Below, one piece after another: positions 35,449-48,853 of a stretch of 64,000 nucleotides of DNA. The notes beneath the pieces are model-generated. The model ran no database searches. It worked only from the letters and a program-made list of their open reading frames with translations, and was not told the origin of the DNA. The stretch is from Rhodocyclales bacterium (GTDB lineage: Bacteria; Pseudomonadota; Gammaproteobacteria; Burkholderiales; Rhodocyclaceae): contig JACPEH010000023.1 of the NCBI GenBank assembly GCA_016183655.1, forward strand, positions 1 through 64,000. The letters are read 5' to 3'. Both the position numbers and the translations under genes were made by a program. The first letter of the stretch is position 1. Every line of letters starts with the position of its first letter.

Positions 35449-36003
35449 CTACCCGGTTTTCTGGCCGCGGTACCAGCGCGGGTAATAGCGCCGGACTGCT
35501 TCCGAATGCGATTCCAGGGCGTGGCAGCGATCGAGCTGGAAGGGCTTGATGCCGCTGTCCGCGTTGTCCTGCACGTCACTGGCGAAGGTCTGCAATGCCG
35601 CCGTCGGCAGATAGGTGAGCAGCTCGGTGATGTGCGAGCAGCCGTGAATGCCGCCGAGGCGTTCCTTCACGGCCTTGCGGAAGCCGTGGAAGAGGTTCAG
35701 TCCGACCAGATACTTGCCGTAGTCCGGCGCGATCGCCGTGCAGTGCTCGTCGTACGGCGCCGCATCGCTGCTGGCGCAGGCGTCGAGCACGTTCATCTGG
35801 TGGTCGATGGTGACCCGGACCCACATGTCGTGCACCGGCTCGCCCTGGGCGATGGTCTTCGACGAGATCGGGTAGTCGTGGTTCTTGGTGTCGGTGATGC
35901 GCGCCTCGATGTCCCAGCGGCCGTCGACGCGCTTGTACCCGAACAGCTGCACGTTGCGCAGCTGCACCAACGTGCGCTCGACACTGGGGGGCGGCAGGGG
36001 CAT
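35449..36003 (-). CDS. DUF2889 domain protein
   Basis: The protein has 184 residues from ATG 36003. Landmarks are [64 protein letters not shown] and a Cys-containing end before YYPRWYRG. These are the conserved segments of DUF2889, a family of unknown function with clustered His and Cys residues that might bind metal. A TTG eight codons upstream (36027) is a possible alternative start. It lies 50 bases before sucC in the same direction. Nothing in the sequence fixes its role. Confidence 0.85.
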   Translation of the reverse strand: MPLPPPSVERTLVQLRNVQLFGYKRVDGRWDIEARITDTKNHDYPISSKTIAQGEPVHDMWVRVTIDHQMNVLDACASSDAAPYDEHCTAIAPDYGKYLVGLNLFHGFRKAVKERLGGIHGCSHITELLTYLPTAALQTFASDVQDNADSGIKPFQLDRCHALESHSEAVRRYYPRWYRGQKTG

Positions 36004-36125
36004 GGTCGGGTTTCCGGGGGGAGGCAAAGACGATGTCTTTTATTAGGCGGGGGATCATAGCACAAAAGACCCTGCCACTGACCACGGAAATTCATAATTA
36101 TGAATTTCCGCAGAAAACACCCGCA

Positions 36126-37456
<1,331 letters not shown>

Positions 37457-37460
<4 letters not shown>

Positions 37461-39409
37461 GATTTCCCTTCCTCTTCTTCCTGCCCGGCCGCGGCCGCCT
37501 CGGCCGGCAGCACGATGACGAAGCGCGCGCCGCCGCCCTCGCGGTTCTCGGCAAACAGGTCGCCGCCGAAGGAGCGCACGATGTCGCGCGAAATGGCCAA
37601 GCCCAGCCCCAGCCCCTCGCCCGCTGCCTTGGTCGTGAAGAAGGGCTCGAACAGCCGGTCGAGCACGGCTTCCGGCAGGCCGCAGCCGGTATCCGACACC
37701 GACAGCACGATACCGCCGGCGGAACGTTCTTCGGCGGCGATCTCGATGCGCCGCTCACTGCGGTCGTTCATCGCGTCGGCGGCGTTGCCGATCAGGTTGA
37801 TCAGCACCTGCTGCAGCCGGTTCTGGTCGCACCAGGAAAAATGTTCGCCGACGACACAGCGGTTGTCCACGACGACGCCCGCCTGACGCAGCGACTGGTC
37901 GAGCAGGAACAGCGCGCTGCCCACCGCCTGCGCCACGTCGACCCGGCTCGGCATTGCCGGCGACTTGCGCGCAAAGGTCTTCAGCGGCCGGATGATGCCG
38001 CCCATCTGGTCGGCCAGGTCGCAGACGATGCGCAGGTTGCGCTCGGCCGTCTCGGCATCGCCGCGGTGCATGAACTCGACGGCGTTGCCGGCCAGCGTGC
38101 GCACGGCGCCGAGCGGCTGGTTCAGCTCGTGCGTGATGCCGGTCGCCAGTTGCCCGAGCACCGCCAGCTTGCCGGCCTGCACCAGTTCCTCCTGTGCCGC
38201 CAGCAGCGTCTGCTCGGTGCGCATGCGTTCGCTCACTTCCGCTTCCAGCGCCTCCACCGTCCGCGTCAGGTCGGCGGTGCGCGCCGCGACCTTGTCTTCC
38301 AGCTCGCGGTTGGCGGCCTCCAGCGCCGCCTGCGCGTTCAGCCGCGCCTGCAGCACGCGCCGGCGCTGGCGCAGGTAGAGCAGCCACAGGATCAGCGTCG
38401 CGCTCGCCGCCGCCGCCAGCGCGCCGTGCGCCAGCGCCTGCGAGCGCACCGGGCGTACGCTCGACAGCACCAGCAGGTGCCAGGCGGCGCCGGACAGGTT
38501 GCGGCTCATCACCAGATAGTCGCGCCCGCGCGACATCGGCCCGAGCGAGGCCGCCGGGCGATCGGCGAAAGTGACGACGATTCCGGATTCGGCCGCCTCG
38601 ACGTCGATGTCGAGCGACATCGTGCCCAGCTTGCGCCCTTCGAACTGCTGGCGCACCAGCTCGCTGACCTGCTCGCCGGGCAGCGGCCGCAGCGTTGCAT
38701 AGCGCCACTCGGGCGGCGCCGAGAGCAGGATCACGCCGTTGCCGTCGGCGATCAGCGCCGGCGCGTCGTTGGTCAGCCACTGCCGTTCGACGCCGCGGAT
38801 GCTCGCCTTGAGCACGGCGACGCCGACGATCTTCCAGTCCTGGCGTTCGTCGCGGATCGGCTGTGCGAAGAAATAGCCGGGCTCGTCGCGCACGCCGTCG
38901 ACGGCGTACTGCCGGTAGGGGGCGCCGCCGATCGCCGCCTGGAAATACGAGCGGTGCGAGAAGTCCGCGCCGAGCAGGTTGTCGGTGAGGATCCAGTCGC
39001 TGGAGGCGACGACGCGGCCGCGGACGTCCATGACGAAGACCGCCAGGCTGTCGACGTGCTGCGCGCTCAGCCGCTCCAGGTAGTGATTGACCACCTCCTG
39101 CTGCAGCGAGTTGTCGGCCTGCTTCCGGCGCAGCAATTCGAGGACGTCGGCGTTGAGCGCGAGGATGCCCGGGATATGGGTCACGCGCGCCACCTCGGCA
39201 TCGATCGCGGTGGCCAGCAGGTCGAGGCGGTGGCCGGCATCCTCGCGCAGCAGGCGCATGCCGTAGCGCTCGGACGAGGCGTAGCCGGCGAAGCCCGCCA
39301 CCACCAGCACGACCAGGATGAGGAGCGCGCCGAACCAGCGGCTGCGGCCGAAACTGGAGAAGCGGCGGGAGCGGACAGGGGCGGGGGCGGTCATCGCGGC
39401 AAGGGACAT
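37457..39409 (-). CDS. aauS: Sensor histidine kinase, DctB/AauS-like
   Basis: The protein has 650 residues. A membrane helix is at about 25-45, a periplasmic double-PDC sensor region at about 50-310, and a second helix near 325-345. A coiled coil follows (about 350-410), then HisKA with GITHELNQPLGAVRTLAGNA and HATPase with LINLIGNAADAMND, SDTGCGLPE and GEGLGLGLAISRDIV. The layout equals that of DctB, whose periplasmic PDC binds small dicarboxylates. It is the cognate partner of the overlapping regulator gene. The genes upstream in the same direction handle aspartate, glutamate and asparagine, the likely stimuli. Confidence 0.9.
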
Positions 39410-39579
39410 GGGCTGCGCCTATTGTAAGGCCAGCGCTGCCCGGCCGCCCCTCCCCGCCGGCGACACCAGCGCACCGATGCGCCGTTGCCCGGCAGCGAAG
39501 GGGGGGCGACGCCGGTCGGCGAGGCCGGCGCGATGGCGCTCAGGCGCGCCCCGAGGGCACTTGAGCCATAGGCCCCTTC

Positions 39580-39653
39580 GATTCGCGATGTGCAGTGCCC
39601 ATCGCTCAGGCGCACCCCGAGGGCACTTATTCGCGATGTGCAGTGCACATCGC

Positions 39654-39660
<7 letters not shown>
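39580..39660. repeat. Two tandem copies of a roughly 48-base repeat at the aspA 3' end
   Basis: The string ATTCGCGATGTGCAGTGC starts at 39580 and again at 39628/39629. In each copy it is followed by ATCGCTCAGGCG. The part CTCAGGCGCxCCCCGAGGGC also recurs at 39540 and 39606. The right-hand copy runs into the aspA stop codon and contains a perfect hairpin; the left copy has one mismatch in its stem. The wider 39410-39653 gap holds no credible gene. Confidence 0.7.
39633..39653 (-). terminator. Hairpin immediately after the aspA stop
   Basis: GCGATGTGC and GCACATCGC form a perfect 9-base-pair stem with loop AGT or ACT. It begins on the very next base after the aspA TGA (39654-39656). There is no U-tract, so it may act as an RNA 3'-end stabiliser or a factor-dependent stop between aspA and the sensor kinase gene. 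It is partly duplicated 49 bases further on. Confidence 0.5.
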
Positions 39661-41057
<1,397 letters not shown>

Positions 41058-41102
41058 GCTGTCTCCGTTGTGCTGAATGCGATGCGAGGAAAGTGCCGGG
41101 AC

Positions 41103-41768
41103 TCAGGTCCCGGCAACGAAACTGCGGATGCCCGAGCCGACGAACTGCACGCCGATGCAGACGAGCAGGAAGCCGGTCAGGCGGGCCACCACGTTGATCC
41201 CCTCGCCGCCGAGCCAGCGCGACACGAGGCGGGCGGAGCGAAAGATGCCGAACATCAGCAGGCAGGTGGCGAGGATGCTGAAGACGGTCGCCCCGTAGGC
41301 GGTGGCGCGCAGCGCGCCGCTGGGCAGCTCGGCGATCTCGGTCGAGATGCCGATCACCGTGGCGATCGCGCCGGGGCCGGCGATGCCGGGCATGGCCAGC
41401 GGGAAGAAGGCGAAACCGGTCGCCGTGCCGCTGCTGGTCGGACGGGGAAAGAGCGCTTCGGTGGTGCCAAACAGCATGCGGTAGCCGATCACGGCGACGG
41501 TCAGGCCGCCGGCGACGCGCAGCGCGCCGTAGGAAATGCCGAAGGTCTCCAGCACTGCGACGCCGGCGAACAGGCAGCCGGCCAGCAAGGCCAGCGCGTA
41601 GATGCAGGCGCGGCTCGCCTCGCGGCGCGCCGCCGCCTCGTCGAGGTCGGCCGCCAGCGAGACGAACAGCGGGATCTTCGAGAGCGGGTTGGTGATCGTC
41701 ACCAGGCTGACCAGGCCGCCGAGCAAGAAGCTCGTCGCCAGCTTGTAGAGGGTGGGTTCCACGCTCAC
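41103..41768 (-). CDS. MarC-family integral membrane protein
   Basis: The protein has 221 residues with six hydrophobic helices. [19 protein letters not shown] near 22-40 and [22 protein letters not shown] near 115-136 are the paired NP/GP motifs of the MarC (UPF0056) family. Its transport function is unsettled; an earlier link to multiple antibiotic resistance has been withdrawn. The GTG at 41768 overlaps the chemoreceptor stop (GTGA); a second in-frame GTG is two codons later. It lies 45 bases before aspA in the same direction. Confidence 0.85.
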   Translation of the reverse strand: MSVEPTLYKLATSFLLGGLVSLVTITNPLSKIPLFVSLAADLDEAAARREASRACIYALALLAGCLFAGVAVLETFGISYGALRVAGGLTVAVIGYRMLFGTTEALFPRPTSSGTATGFAFFPLAMPGIAGPGAIATVIGISTEIAELPSGALRATAYGATVFSILATCLLMFGIFRSARLVSRWLGGEGINVVARLTGFLLVCIGVQFVGSGIRSFVAGT

Positions 41769-43408
41769 GCCGTCCGGAAATGGCCGAGGCCGGTTTCCAG
41801 CGAGCCGGCCAGCTGGTCCAGCTCGCGCGCGGTGTCGGCCACCGCCGCGGTTGCCCGGTCGTTCTCGCCGACCATCTCGACGATGCGCTCGACCCGCCCG
41901 GACACCTCGTGGCTGGCGCCAGACTGCTCGTGCAGCGCCGACGACACCTCGTCGATCACCGCGATCACCCGCGCCGCGCCGGCATCGATCGCCGCCATCG
42001 CGTCGCCGGCGGCGCAGGCCACGCGCAGGCCGGCCTCGACCCGCTCGACCGAGCGCTCCATCTGCGTCGCCATCGAGCGCGTGCCGCTCTGGATGGCGGC
42101 GATCATCTCGGCGATCTCGCGCGCCGAGTGGTTGGTCGTCTCGGCCAGCTTCCTCACCTCGTCGGCGACGACGGCGAAGCCGCGGCCGGCCTCGCCGGCG
42201 CGCGCCGCCTCGATCGCCGCGTTCAGCGCGAGCAGGTTGGTCTGGTCGGCGACGTCGCGGATGACCACGGTGATCTTGGAGATCTTTTCCGAATCCTGGC
42301 CCAGCGTCGTCACCGTCGCCGCCGACTCGCTGACCAGCGCCGAGATCGAATGGATCTCGTCGACCATCGAGCGGATCAGCCCGGCGCCGTCGCCGGCCTG
42401 CCGGCCGGCGTCGGCCGACAGCGTCTGCGCCTCGCTGCCCAGTCCGGCGATGCGCTCGATGCGCTCGGCCATTTCCTGCAGCGTCGCGGCCATCGCGGCG
42501 GCCGCCTCGACCTGCTGCCGCGAGCCGCGGCCGGCGCCTTCGGCGGCGCCGGAGAGGTTCGACGCCGCGCTCTTCAGCCGCGCCGCATCGCCGCGCATGC
42601 CGGCGAGCAGTCGGGTCAGCTCGCTGGCGGTACGCCGGGCGGCCAGCTGCACGCGCTGGATCTCGCGGCCGCCGCTGCCCGAAACCTGGCCGGTCAGGTC
42701 GCCGGCCGCCATCCGCTCCATCAGCGCCACCGTCTCGGCGAGCGGGCCGCGCACGCTGGCGGTCAGCCAGACGCCGAGGACCGTCGCCACCAGCCCGGCG
42801 ATGCCGGCAAGGACCAGCGCGACGACGCGGGTCCGCCCCGCCTCGTCGACGATGTCCGCCGCCCGCGCCCGGCTCTGCGCCTGCACCAGCTGCCGCGCCT
42901 CGCCGATCGCCGCGGCGACCTTCTGCATCTTCGGCCCGCCGTCGTTCTGCAGGATGCCCATGGCGACGCTGGAGAGGAACTGCATCGCCTCTTCCATCGC
43001 CTTGTCCTGCGGCACCACCGCCGCCTCGAAGCCGCCGGCGATGCGCCGCAGCAGATCGCGTTCGGCGGCGTCGGCCTCGCTCTCGGCGGCGAGCTTGTCG
43101 AGCGCCTGCAAGGCGTCGGCGAAGCGTTTCTTCTCGGCGAGGTAGACGCCCTGCTCGCGCTTCATCACCTCGGCATCGGTGAAGATGATGTTGTTCCTGA
43201 CCGCCGTCTGCATCTGCTGGAAGGCGTCGGCGAGCTGGGCGATCTGCGCCTCCTTGGCCAGCGAGACCGAGGCGATGCGCTCGGCGGCGCGGTCGACGCG
43301 CGCCAGGCTGAAGGCGGTCCACGCCGCCACCGCGACGAACAGCCCGACCACCACGGCAAAGGCCAGCGTCAGCTGCTGGCCGATCGTCAGTCGATTGATC
43401 ACGTTCAT
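41765..43408 (-). CDS. Methyl-accepting chemotaxis protein
   Basis: The protein has 547 residues from ATG 43408 (565 from ATG 43462). Membrane helix 1 is at about 8-30, a four-helix-bundle-like periplasmic domain at about 32-185, helix 2 near 200, then HAMP, and a long cytoplasmic coiled coil with the conserved tip [31 protein letters not shown] (read in pieces) and [22 protein letters not shown] nine bases upstream favours 43408; the longer start overlaps the binding-protein gene stop (ATGA) but lacks a ribosome site. Encoded directly after a GltI-like binding protein, it may sense acidic amino acids directly or through that protein. Confidence 0.9.
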   Translation of the reverse strand: MNVINRLTIGQQLTLAFAVVVGLFVAVAAWTAFSLARVDRAAERIASVSLAKEAQIAQLADAFQQMQTAVRNNIIFTDAEVMKREQGVYLAEKKRFADALQALDKLAAESEADAAERDLLRRIAGGFEAAVVPQDKAMEEAMQFLSSVAMGILQNDGGPKMQKVAAAIGEARQLVQAQSRARAADIVDEAGRTRVVALVLAGIAGLVATVLGVWLTASVRGPLAETVALMERMAAGDLTGQVSGSGGREIQRVQLAARRTASELTRLLAGMRGDAARLKSAASNLSGAAEGAGRGSRQQVEAAAAMAATLQEMAERIERIAGLGSEAQTLSADAGRQAGDGAGLIRSMVDEIHSISALVSESAATVTTLGQDSEKISKITVVIRDVADQTNLLALNAAIEAARAGEAGRGFAVVADEVRKLAETTNHSAREIAEMIAAIQSGTRSMATQMERSVERVEAGLRVACAAGDAMAAIDAGAARVIAVIDEVSSALHEQSGASHEVSGRVERIVEMVGENDRATAAVADTARELDQLAGSLETGLGHFRTA

Positions 43409-43461
43409 GAAGTCTTGCCCTCCTGCCGGCAGCACCGGCATCGCTTTGGTCGTGGCGTTCA

Positions 43462-44352
43462 TCAGTTCGGCAGCCAGTCGGTGGGGGCCTTGAACGAGTC
43501 GCGCAGCAGGTAGCTCATCGTCAGCCCGAGGTTGATGCCTTTCGGCGGAATCGGCGACTCGAACCAGCGCCGGTAGATGCGATGGATGTCGTTGCCGACG
43601 ATCAGCCGCACCACCTCGCGGTCGACCAGCTGTTTCAGCGCGGCGTCGTCCTTGGCGAACATGATCGCCAGCGGCTCGATGTTGAGCGGTTCGCGCGTCA
43701 CTGCGAAGCGTTCGGGCGTCCCCGAGGCGGCGCGCAGGCTGTAAAGGAGCACGTCGTCCATGATGAAGGCGTCGGCCTGGCCGGACTGCAGCACCGCGAA
43801 CGACTCGGCATGGTCCTTCGCCTCGACCAGCCTGGCGCGCAGCGTGCGCCGCGTGTCCGCCTCGCGGAACAGCTTCTCGGCAGTGGTGCCGCGCGTCGTC
43901 ACCACGGTCTTTCCGGCCAGGTCGTTGATCGACGCGATGCCGCTGTCGGCTTTCACCAGCAGGCGTGTGGTGGCGATGTAGGTGGGCACGGTGAATGCCA
44001 CTTTCTGCCGACGCTCGCCGGTGCTGGTGGTGGTGCCGCATTCGAGGTCGACCTCGCCCTTGATCACCGCGTCCATGCGCGTCGCCGAGGTCACCGGCAC
44101 GTAGCGGACTTCGAGCGGCCGGCGCAGCGACTGGCGCATCGCCTCGACGATGTTCAGGCAGATGTCGATCGAATAGCCGATCGGGCGGCGGTCGGCGTCG
44201 AGGTAGGAAAAGGGCGGCGACGAATCGCGGTAGCCGATGTTGACGACGCCGCTTTTCGCGACGCGGTCGAGTACCGGTTCGGCCCGGGCCGCGCCGGCGA
44301 TGGCGATGGACAGCAGGAGTGCAAGGGCCCCTGCACGGCGAAGTGCATTCAA
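43462..44352 (-). CDS. Amino acid ABC transporter substrate-binding protein, GltI-like (third copy)
   Basis: The protein has 296 residues. The signal peptide ends ARA-EPV near 24. The family 3 solute-binding fold shows [36 protein letters not shown] and [17 protein letters not shown], with the Arg and acidic side-chain contacts typical of Asp/Glu binders. It is more diverged than the two copies at 47746 and 48854. It follows gltL after a gap with a large hairpin and is tightly joined to the chemoreceptor gene, so it may serve chemotaxis as well as or instead of transport (inference). Confidence 0.9.
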   Translation of the reverse strand: MNALRRAGALALLLSIAIAGAARAEPVLDRVAKSGVVNIGYRDSSPPFSYLDADRRPIGYSIDICLNIVEAMRQSLRRPLEVRYVPVTSATRMDAVIKGEVDLECGTTTSTGERRQKVAFTVPTYIATTRLLVKADSGIASINDLAGKTVVTTRGTTAEKLFREADTRRTLRARLVEAKDHAESFAVLQSGQADAFIMDDVLLYSLRAASGTPERFAVTREPLNIEPLAIMFAKDDAALKQLVDREVVRLIVGNDIHRIYRRWFESPIPPKGINLGLTMSYLLRDSFKAPTDWLPN

Positions 44353-44371
44353 TTTTGTCTCCTCGGGGGAA

Positions 44372-44403
44372 CGCCCGGCGTTGTTGTTTTTGTTCGCCGG
44401 GCG
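44372..44403 (-). other. Intercistronic hairpin between gltL and the third gltI-like gene
   Basis: CGCCCGGCG at 44372-44380 is the exact complement of CGCCGGGCG at 44395-44403, with a 14-base A/T-rich loop. It lies between the stop of gltL and the start of the binding-protein gene. No U-tract follows, so mRNA stabilisation or differential expression is more likely than full termination. Confidence 0.55.
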
Positions 44404-44412
44404 GGTCCTGCG

Positions 44413-45141
44413 TCAGTGGTGGAGGATCTTGGCGAGGAAATGCTGCGCCCGCTCGGAGCGCGGCTTGCCGAAGAAGTCTTCCTTCGCGGCGTCCTCGACG
44501 ATCTTGCCCTGGTCCATGAAGATCACCCGGTTGGCGACGCTGCGGGCGAAGCCCATTTCGTGCGTGACGCACATCATGGTCATGCCTTCCTTGGCCAGCT
44601 CGACCATGACGTCGAGCACCTCGTTGACCATCTCCGGGTCGAGCGCCGACGTCGGCTCGTCGAACAGCATGCAGATCGGGTCCATCGCCAGCGCGCGGGC
44701 GATCGCCACGCGCTGCTGCTGGCCGCCGGAGAGCTGGCCGGGGAACTTCTCGGCCTGCGCCATGAGGCCGACGCGGTCGAGCAGCTTCAGGCCCTTCGCG
44801 CGCGCCTCCTCCTTCGAGCGGCCGAGCACCTTCTCCTGCGCGATGGTCAGGTTCTGCGTGATCGACATGTGCGGGAACAGCTCGAAGTTCTGGAAGACCA
44901 TGCCGACGTGCGAACGCAGCTCGGACAGGTTGGTCTTCGGATCGCCGACCGAGGTGCCCTTGACGGTGATCTCGCCGGCCTGGAACGGCTCAAGGCCGTT
45001 CACGCACTTGATCAGCGTCGACTTGCCGGAACCGGACGGCCCGCAGACGACGATCACCTCCCCCTTCTGCACCGACGTCGTGCAGTCGGTGAGCACCTGG
45101 AACTGGCCATACCACTTGGAAACATTCTTGATTTCGATCAT
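44413..45141 (-). CDS. gltL: Glutamate/aspartate ABC transporter ATP-binding protein
   Basis: The protein has 242 residues, the standard size. Walker A is [13 protein letters not shown] near 32, the Q-loop is in [13 protein letters not shown], the signature is [17 protein letters not shown], Walker B is [15 protein letters not shown] and the switch is VTHEMGFA. It powers uptake with GltJ and GltK. ATG 45141 overlaps the gltK stop (ATGA). Motif spacing is that of the polar amino acid importers GltL, GlnQ and ArtP; gene order supports GltL. Confidence 0.95.
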   Translation of the reverse strand: MIEIKNVSKWYGQFQVLTDCTTSVQKGEVIVVCGPSGSGKSTLIKCVNGLEPFQAGEITVKGTSVGDPKTNLSELRSHVGMVFQNFELFPHMSITQNLTIAQEKVLGRSKEEARAKGLKLLDRVGLMAQAEKFPGQLSGGQQQRVAIARALAMDPICMLFDEPTSALDPEMVNEVLDVMVELAKEGMTMMCVTHEMGFARSVANRVIFMDQGKIVEDAAKEDFFGKPRSERAQHFLAKILHH

Positions 45142-45812
45142 TTCGCGAACCTCGCTTGCAGACGCTTCACCAGCAGCGAGGCGGAGAAGCAGATAACGAA
45201 ATAGATGACACCGGCGAAGAGCAGCAGCTCGACCAGGCGGCCGTCGCGGTCGCCAACCTTGTAGGCGGTGCCGAAGAAGTCGGAGAGTCCGATCACATAG
45301 ACCAGCGACGTATCCTGGAAGAGGATGATGGCCTGCGTCAGCAGCAGCGGCGTCATGTTGCGGAACGCCTGCGGCAGCACGATCAGGCGCATCGTCTGCC
45401 CCGGCGTGAAGCCGAGCGCGAGGCCGGCGGCGGCCTGCCCCTTCGACACGCTCTGGATGCCGGCGCGGATGATCTCCGAGTAGTAGGCGGCTTCGAACAG
45501 CGCGAAGGCGACCAGCGCCGAGGTCAGCCGGATGTCGCCGATGTCGTCGCCGAAGATCGCCTTCAACCCCTGCGGCACGATCAGGTAGAACCACAGGATG
45601 ACCATCACCAGCGGCACCGAGCGGAACAGGTTGACGTAGGTGGCGGCGAGCTTCGACAGCACGACATTGTTGCCGAGACGGGCGATCGCCAGCAGCGTGC
45701 CCCAGACGATGCCGACGATGATCGCCGTCATCGTCACCTCGAAGGTGATCAGCATGCCCTTGGCGAGCAGCGGAATGGCGCCGGGGATGGAGGTCCAGTC
45801 AAACGCGTACAT
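45138..45812 (-). CDS. gltK: Glutamate/aspartate ABC transporter permease
   Basis: The protein has 224 residues with five to six membrane helices. The His/Glu/Gln/Arg-type permease entry [21 protein letters not shown] is near 25-45, and the ATPase-contacting EAA loop reads [30 protein letters not shown] across residues 115-145 (in pieces). It starts 3 bases after the gltJ stop and overlaps gltL by 4 bases. It pairs with GltJ as the heterodimeric channel. Confidence 0.94.
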   Translation of the reverse strand: MYAFDWTSIPGAIPLLAKGMLITFEVTMTAIIVGIVWGTLLAIARLGNNVVLSKLAATYVNLFRSVPLVMVILWFYLIVPQGLKAIFGDDIGDIRLTSALVAFALFEAAYYSEIIRAGIQSVSKGQAAAGLALGFTPGQTMRLIVLPQAFRNMTPLLLTQAIILFQDTSLVYVIGLSDFFGTAYKVGDRDGRLVELLLFAGVIYFVICFSASLLVKRLQARFAK

Positions 45813-45815
45813 GGT

Positions 45816-46553
45816 TCATTTCCCTCCGATGAAGCCCGGCACGCGGACTTTCTCTTCCAGGCGACGCATCAGGAACATCACCGTCACGTTGATCAACAGG
45901 TACATCACCGTCACTGCGATGAAGGCCTCGTAGGGTTGCGCGGTGTAGTCGACCAGCTGCTGCGCCTGGCGGCTGAGCTCGATCAGGCCGATCGTGGTGG
46001 CCACCGCCGAGTTCTTGAAGATGTTGAGGAACTCGGAGGTCAGCGGCGGCAGGATGATGCGGAAGGCCATCGGCGTCAGCACGTAGCGGTAGACCTGCGG
46101 CAGCGTGAAGCCCATCGCCAGCCCGGCGGCCTTCTGCCCGCGCGGCAGCGAGTTGATGCCGGAGCGCACCTGCTCGGCGACGCGCGCCGAGGTAAACAGG
46201 CCGAGGCACAGCATCGCCGAGAAGAACTGCTGCCAGAGCGGGTCGCTCTGCTTGAAGGCATTGCCGAGCGCCGGCGGCAGCAGCTCGGGCAGCACGAAGT
46301 ACCACGAGAAGAGCTGCACCAGCAGCGGCACGTTGCGGAAGGCTTCGACGTAGCAGGTGGCGAAGCCGGACAACCATCGGTTCGGCACCGTGCGCAGCAC
46401 GCCGATGATCGAGCCGACGATGAGGGCGATCACCCACGCCGACAACGAGAGCGTGACCGTCCATTTGAGGCCGGTGATCAACCAGCCGAGATAGGTGTCG
46501 TCGCCGCTTGCCGACGGCTGCAGGAAGACACCCCAGTTCCATTGGTAACTCAT
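45816..46553 (-). CDS. gltJ: Glutamate/aspartate ABC transporter permease
   Basis: The protein has 245 residues, starting MSYQWNWGVFLQPSA, a common GltJ N-terminus. The membrane domain begins GLKWTVTLSLSAWVIALIVG near 32, and the EAA loop is EQVRSGINSLPRGQKAAGLAMGF near 135-157 (in pieces). A GGGGAA site precedes the ATG. It lies after asparaginase with a 64-base gap holding a GC-rich hairpin, and is followed at once by gltK. Confidence 0.94.
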   Translation of the reverse strand: MSYQWNWGVFLQPSASGDDTYLGWLITGLKWTVTLSLSAWVIALIVGSIIGVLRTVPNRWLSGFATCYVEAFRNVPLLVQLFSWYFVLPELLPPALGNAFKQSDPLWQQFFSAMLCLGLFTSARVAEQVRSGINSLPRGQKAAGLAMGFTLPQVYRYVLTPMAFRIILPPLTSEFLNIFKNSAVATTIGLIELSRQAQQLVDYTAQPYEAFIAVTVMYLLINVTVMFLMRRLEEKVRVPGFIGGK

Positions 46554-46577
46554 TCAAGAATTCCCCGTTCTTATAGT

Positions 46578-46607
46578 CGCCCGGGCCGGACCAGCCCGCC
46601 CCGGGCG
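46578..46607 (-). other. Intercistronic hairpin between asparaginase gene and gltJ
   Basis: CGCCCGGG at 46578-46585 pairs exactly with CCCGGGCG at 46600-46607 around a 14-base loop. It sits between the asparaginase stop and the gltJ start. No U-tract is present. It is one of three such GC-rich stems in this operon and may set relative mRNA levels. Confidence 0.5.
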
Positions 46608-46617
46608 TTGTTCCTGC

Positions 46618-47703
<1,086 letters not shown>

Positions 47704-47711
47704 TTATGGGT

Positions 47712-47735
47712 GGCCGCCGGCGCGCGCCGGCGGCC
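47712..47735. other. 24-base perfect palindrome between gltI and ansB
   Basis: GGCCGCCGGCGC at 47712-47723 is followed directly by its exact reverse complement GCGCCGGCGGCC. In RNA it would form a very stable stem just after the gltI stop, which can protect the abundant binding-protein message and lower expression of the downstream genes. It is too symmetric to be chance even in GC-rich DNA. Confidence 0.65.
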
Positions 47736-47745
47736 GGGGTGTTGC

Positions 47746-48642
47746 TTACTCGAAGGCCTTGTCGTTCGGGGCCTTGTGCAGACCCTTCATTTCATCGGAC
47801 ATCGGCATGTTGAGGTTGAGGCCCTTCGGCGGCACCGGGTTCATGAACCACTTGGCGTAGATCTTGTCGGCCTCGCCGGAGGTCTGCACCTTGGCGATGG
47901 CGGCGTCGACGACCTTCTTGAAGCCGGCGTCATCCTTCCTGAGCATGCAGCCGTAGGCCTCCTTCGACTGCGCGGTGCCGACCACGGCCCAGTCGCCCGG
48001 CTTCTTGGCCTTGGCGATCTCGCCGTAGAGCAGCGCGTCGTCCATCATGAAGGCGACGGCACGGCCGGTTTCCAGCGTCAGGAAGGATTCGCCGTGGTCC
48101 TTGGCCGAGATCACGTTCATCTTCATCTGCTTGTCTTCGTTCATCTTGCGCAGCAGGCGCTCGGAGGTGGTGCCGGCGGTGGTCACCACGTTCTTGCCGC
48201 CGAGATCCGGGAAGTCCTTGATGCCCGAGTCCTTCTTAGCCAGCAGCTTGGTGCCGATGATGAAGAAGGTGTTGGAGAAGGCGACCTGCTTCTGGCGCTC
48301 GGTGTTGTTGGTGGTCGAACCGCACTCGATGTCGACGGTGCCGTTCTGCACCAGCGTGATGCGGTTGGCGGAGGTCACCGGCATCAGCTTGACGTCGAGC
48401 TTGGCCAGCTTCTGGTCGGCCTTGATCGCGTCGACGACCTTCAGCATGATTTCGTGGGCGTAACCGATGACCTGCTGCTTGTCGTCGTAGTACGAGAACG
48501 GAATCGACGATTCGCGGTGGCCGAGGGTGATCGACCCGGTATCCTTGATCTTTTTCAGCGTGGCGCTTTCCTGCGCGAAGGCGGGAGCGGCGAAGACGGC
48601 GGCGGCAACAGCGGCAGAGAGTACGGTGGGCAGCAATTTCAT
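47746..48642 (-). CDS. gltI: Glutamate/aspartate ABC transporter substrate-binding protein
   Basis: The protein has 298 residues. The signal peptide ends AFA-QES near 23. Family 3 motifs are GSITLGHRESSIPFSYYDDK, VDIECGSTTNNTERQ, VVTTAGTTSERLLRKM and a C-terminal KWFMNPVPPKGLNLN. HRESSIPFSYYD is diagnostic for the GltI/AatJ group. ATG 48642 has GGAGA eight bases upstream. A sigma-54 promoter and two regulator sites lie upstream, making this the first gene of the regulated transport/catabolic operon. Confidence 0.95.
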   Translation of the reverse strand: MKLLPTVLSAAVAAAVFAAPAFAQESATLKKIKDTGSITLGHRESSIPFSYYDDKQQVIGYAHEIMLKVVDAIKADQKLAKLDVKLMPVTSANRITLVQNGTVDIECGSTTNNTERQKQVAFSNTFFIIGTKLLAKKDSGIKDFPDLGGKNVVTTAGTTSERLLRKMNEDKQMKMNVISAKDHGESFLTLETGRAVAFMMDDALLYGEIAKAKKPGDWAVVGTAQSKEAYGCMLRKDDAGFKKVVDAAIAKVQTSGEADKIYAKWFMNPVPPKGLNLNMPMSDEMKGLHKAPNDKAFE

Positions 48643-48703
48643 TTGAGTGTCTCCAACGGGTTGGTATGTGATTTCCGGCATCGGTTGAGCCGGTTAGATC
48701 ACA

Positions 48704-48718
48704 GCACGAGCCGTGCCA
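48704..48718 (-). promoter_or_regulatory. Sigma-54 promoter of gltI
   Basis: The reverse strand reads TGGCACGGCTCGTGC followed by T. It matches TGGCACG-N4-TTGC with a single mismatch and exact spacing. Predicted transcription begins about 50 bases before the gltI ATG. The AauR-like enhancer-binding protein encoded at 36126-37460 is the obvious activator. Confidence 0.85.
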
Positions 48719-48784
48719 GACATCGATTCACTGATAAGCAACTGATTCACCGCGCTTATTGCAACGCAACAGACGAGACGGGCG

Positions 48785-48798
48785 TTCGAGTTTCCGAA
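48785..48798. promoter_or_regulatory. AauR-like upstream site, distal copy (one mismatch)
   Basis: TTCGAGTTTCCGAA matches the palindrome TTCGG-N4-CCGAA at 9 of the 10 fixed positions. From memory this pattern is that reported for AauR in Pseudomonas putida. Its centre lies 32 bases (about three helical turns) from the perfect copy at 48817-48830, so two activator dimers could bind the same DNA face. Confidence 0.55.
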
Positions 48799-48816
48799 TA
48801 AACCCGCCGAACGCCG

Positions 48817-48830
48817 TTCGGGAAACCGAA
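48817..48830. promoter_or_regulatory. AauR-like upstream activator site, perfect copy
   Basis: TTCGGGAAACCGAA is an exact TTCGG-N4-CCGAA palindrome. It lies about 100-115 bases upstream of the -24/-12 element of gltI, a normal distance for an enhancer-binding protein. It falls in the 211-base gap after the second gltI-like gene. Confidence 0.7.
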
Positions 48831-48853
48831 CACCCGCCGCTGCCGCCATCGAC

